Positions 5,726-5,872 of a DNA stretch of 5,872 bases are shown here, piece after piece. The position numbers and the translations under genes were made by a program. The DNA is from Bacteroidota bacterium (GTDB taxonomy: Bacteria; Bacteroidota; Bacteroidia; B-17B0; Aurantibacillaceae), in the NCBI GenBank assembly GCA_005800865.1, contig SYEI01000388.1, positions 1 through 5,872 on the forward strand. Reading direction: 5' to 3'. How positions within the stretch are numbered: position 1 is the stretch's first letter; every line of letters starts with the position of its first letter. Under the pieces are notes generated by a model. The model had not been told where the DNA came from. It did no database searches and saw only the letters and a list, made by a program, of their open reading frames with translations.

Positions 5726-5872
5726 GCCCTATAACACACGGTTCCTATGTAAAGCAGCAAAAGTTTTCAACAAAGTTCGGAAGCAACGCTACACCTCTTG
5801 AAAATAGAGAGAAATTCGGACAAGCGGAGGCTTGAGCGTTTCTGTCTGTTTGAAAGAGGAAATTCTTGAACA
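5726..5872 (+). repeat. attC-like imperfect dyad, cut by the window edge
   Basis: This starts 5 bp after the ORF stop codon with GCCCTATAAC (5726-5735), the exact reverse complement of the left boundary. Nested complementary pairs follow: TTTCAACA (5765-5772) with TGTTTGAAA (5847-5855, one bulged base), AACGCT (5785-5790) with AGCGTT (5835-5840), and CCTC (5794-5797) with GAGG (5827-5830). Their centres coincide near 5810-5813. This gives a large imperfect hairpin opening with an AAC-type core, as integron attC sites do. By symmetry the closing GTT-type core should lie near 5887-5900, outside the window, for a site of about 165-175 bp, which is longer than most described attC sites. No integrase gene is visible. 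Confidence 0.5.

Larger units (their letters stand above)
4984..5748. repeat. 9-bp direct repeats GGTTCCTAT bracketing the unit
   Basis: GGTTCCTAT occurs at 4984-4992 and again at 5740-5748. The copies lie 6 bp outside the left boundary repeat and 4 bp outside the right one. They could be a target-site duplication from insertion, or part of a repeated recombination-site sequence. The offsets to the inverted repeats are unequal, which argues against a clean transposon end. Confidence 0.4.

Overview
The window looks like a chromosomal segment of a low-GC member of the Bacteroidota, most likely a flavobacterium-like organism. Three things support this: the lineage-typical TonB-dependent receptor with an N-terminal carboxypeptidase-regulatory-like domain, candidate promoter boxes of the TAnnTTTG type, and AT-rich genes without clear Shine-Dalgarno sites. 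This assignment is an inference from sequence style and not a database result.

Layout. (1) On the minus strand, reading from about 2815 down to the left edge, there is a three-gene set: a small secreted or membrane-anchored Cys-rich protein of the HYC_CC_PP type (2385-2792, TTG start), a secreted heavy-metal-associated (HMA) domain protein (1909-2253), and a TonB-dependent outer-membrane receptor that runs off the left edge (1-1903, 634 residues visible). The receptor starts 5 bp after the HMA stop codon, so those two are surely cotranscribed. A decayed AACCGC...GCGGTT inverted repeat of about 100 bp fills the gap between the first two genes. The set probably handles a soft metal such as copper at the cell envelope, but the substrate cannot be read from the sequence. 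(2) On the plus strand, divergent from that operon across a 79-bp spacer with a perfect 14-bp palindrome, lies a complete, intact ligA for the NAD-dependent DNA ligase (2872-4902). (3) Downstream of ligA there is a run of small hairpins (4922-5006) and then an apparently foreign unit: an unrecognised 226-residue ORF (5040-5720) flanked by GTTATAGGGC (4999-5008) and its exact reverse complement GCCCTATAAC (5726-5735). The downstream copy opens a long nested, imperfect dyad that continues to the window edge.

The most interesting part is region 3. The layout (GTT-type boundary, single ORF, then AAC-type boundary opening a large folded repeat), together with codon use sharply different from ligA, fits an integron-like gene cassette with an attC-like site, sitting behind a housekeeping gene with no integrase visible. 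A transposon-type insertion is an alternative, because a 9-bp direct repeat GGTTCCTAT also lies just outside the inverted repeats. The symmetry of the downstream dyad predicts a matching GTTATAGGGC-like end about 20-30 bp beyond the right edge, which gives a simple test.
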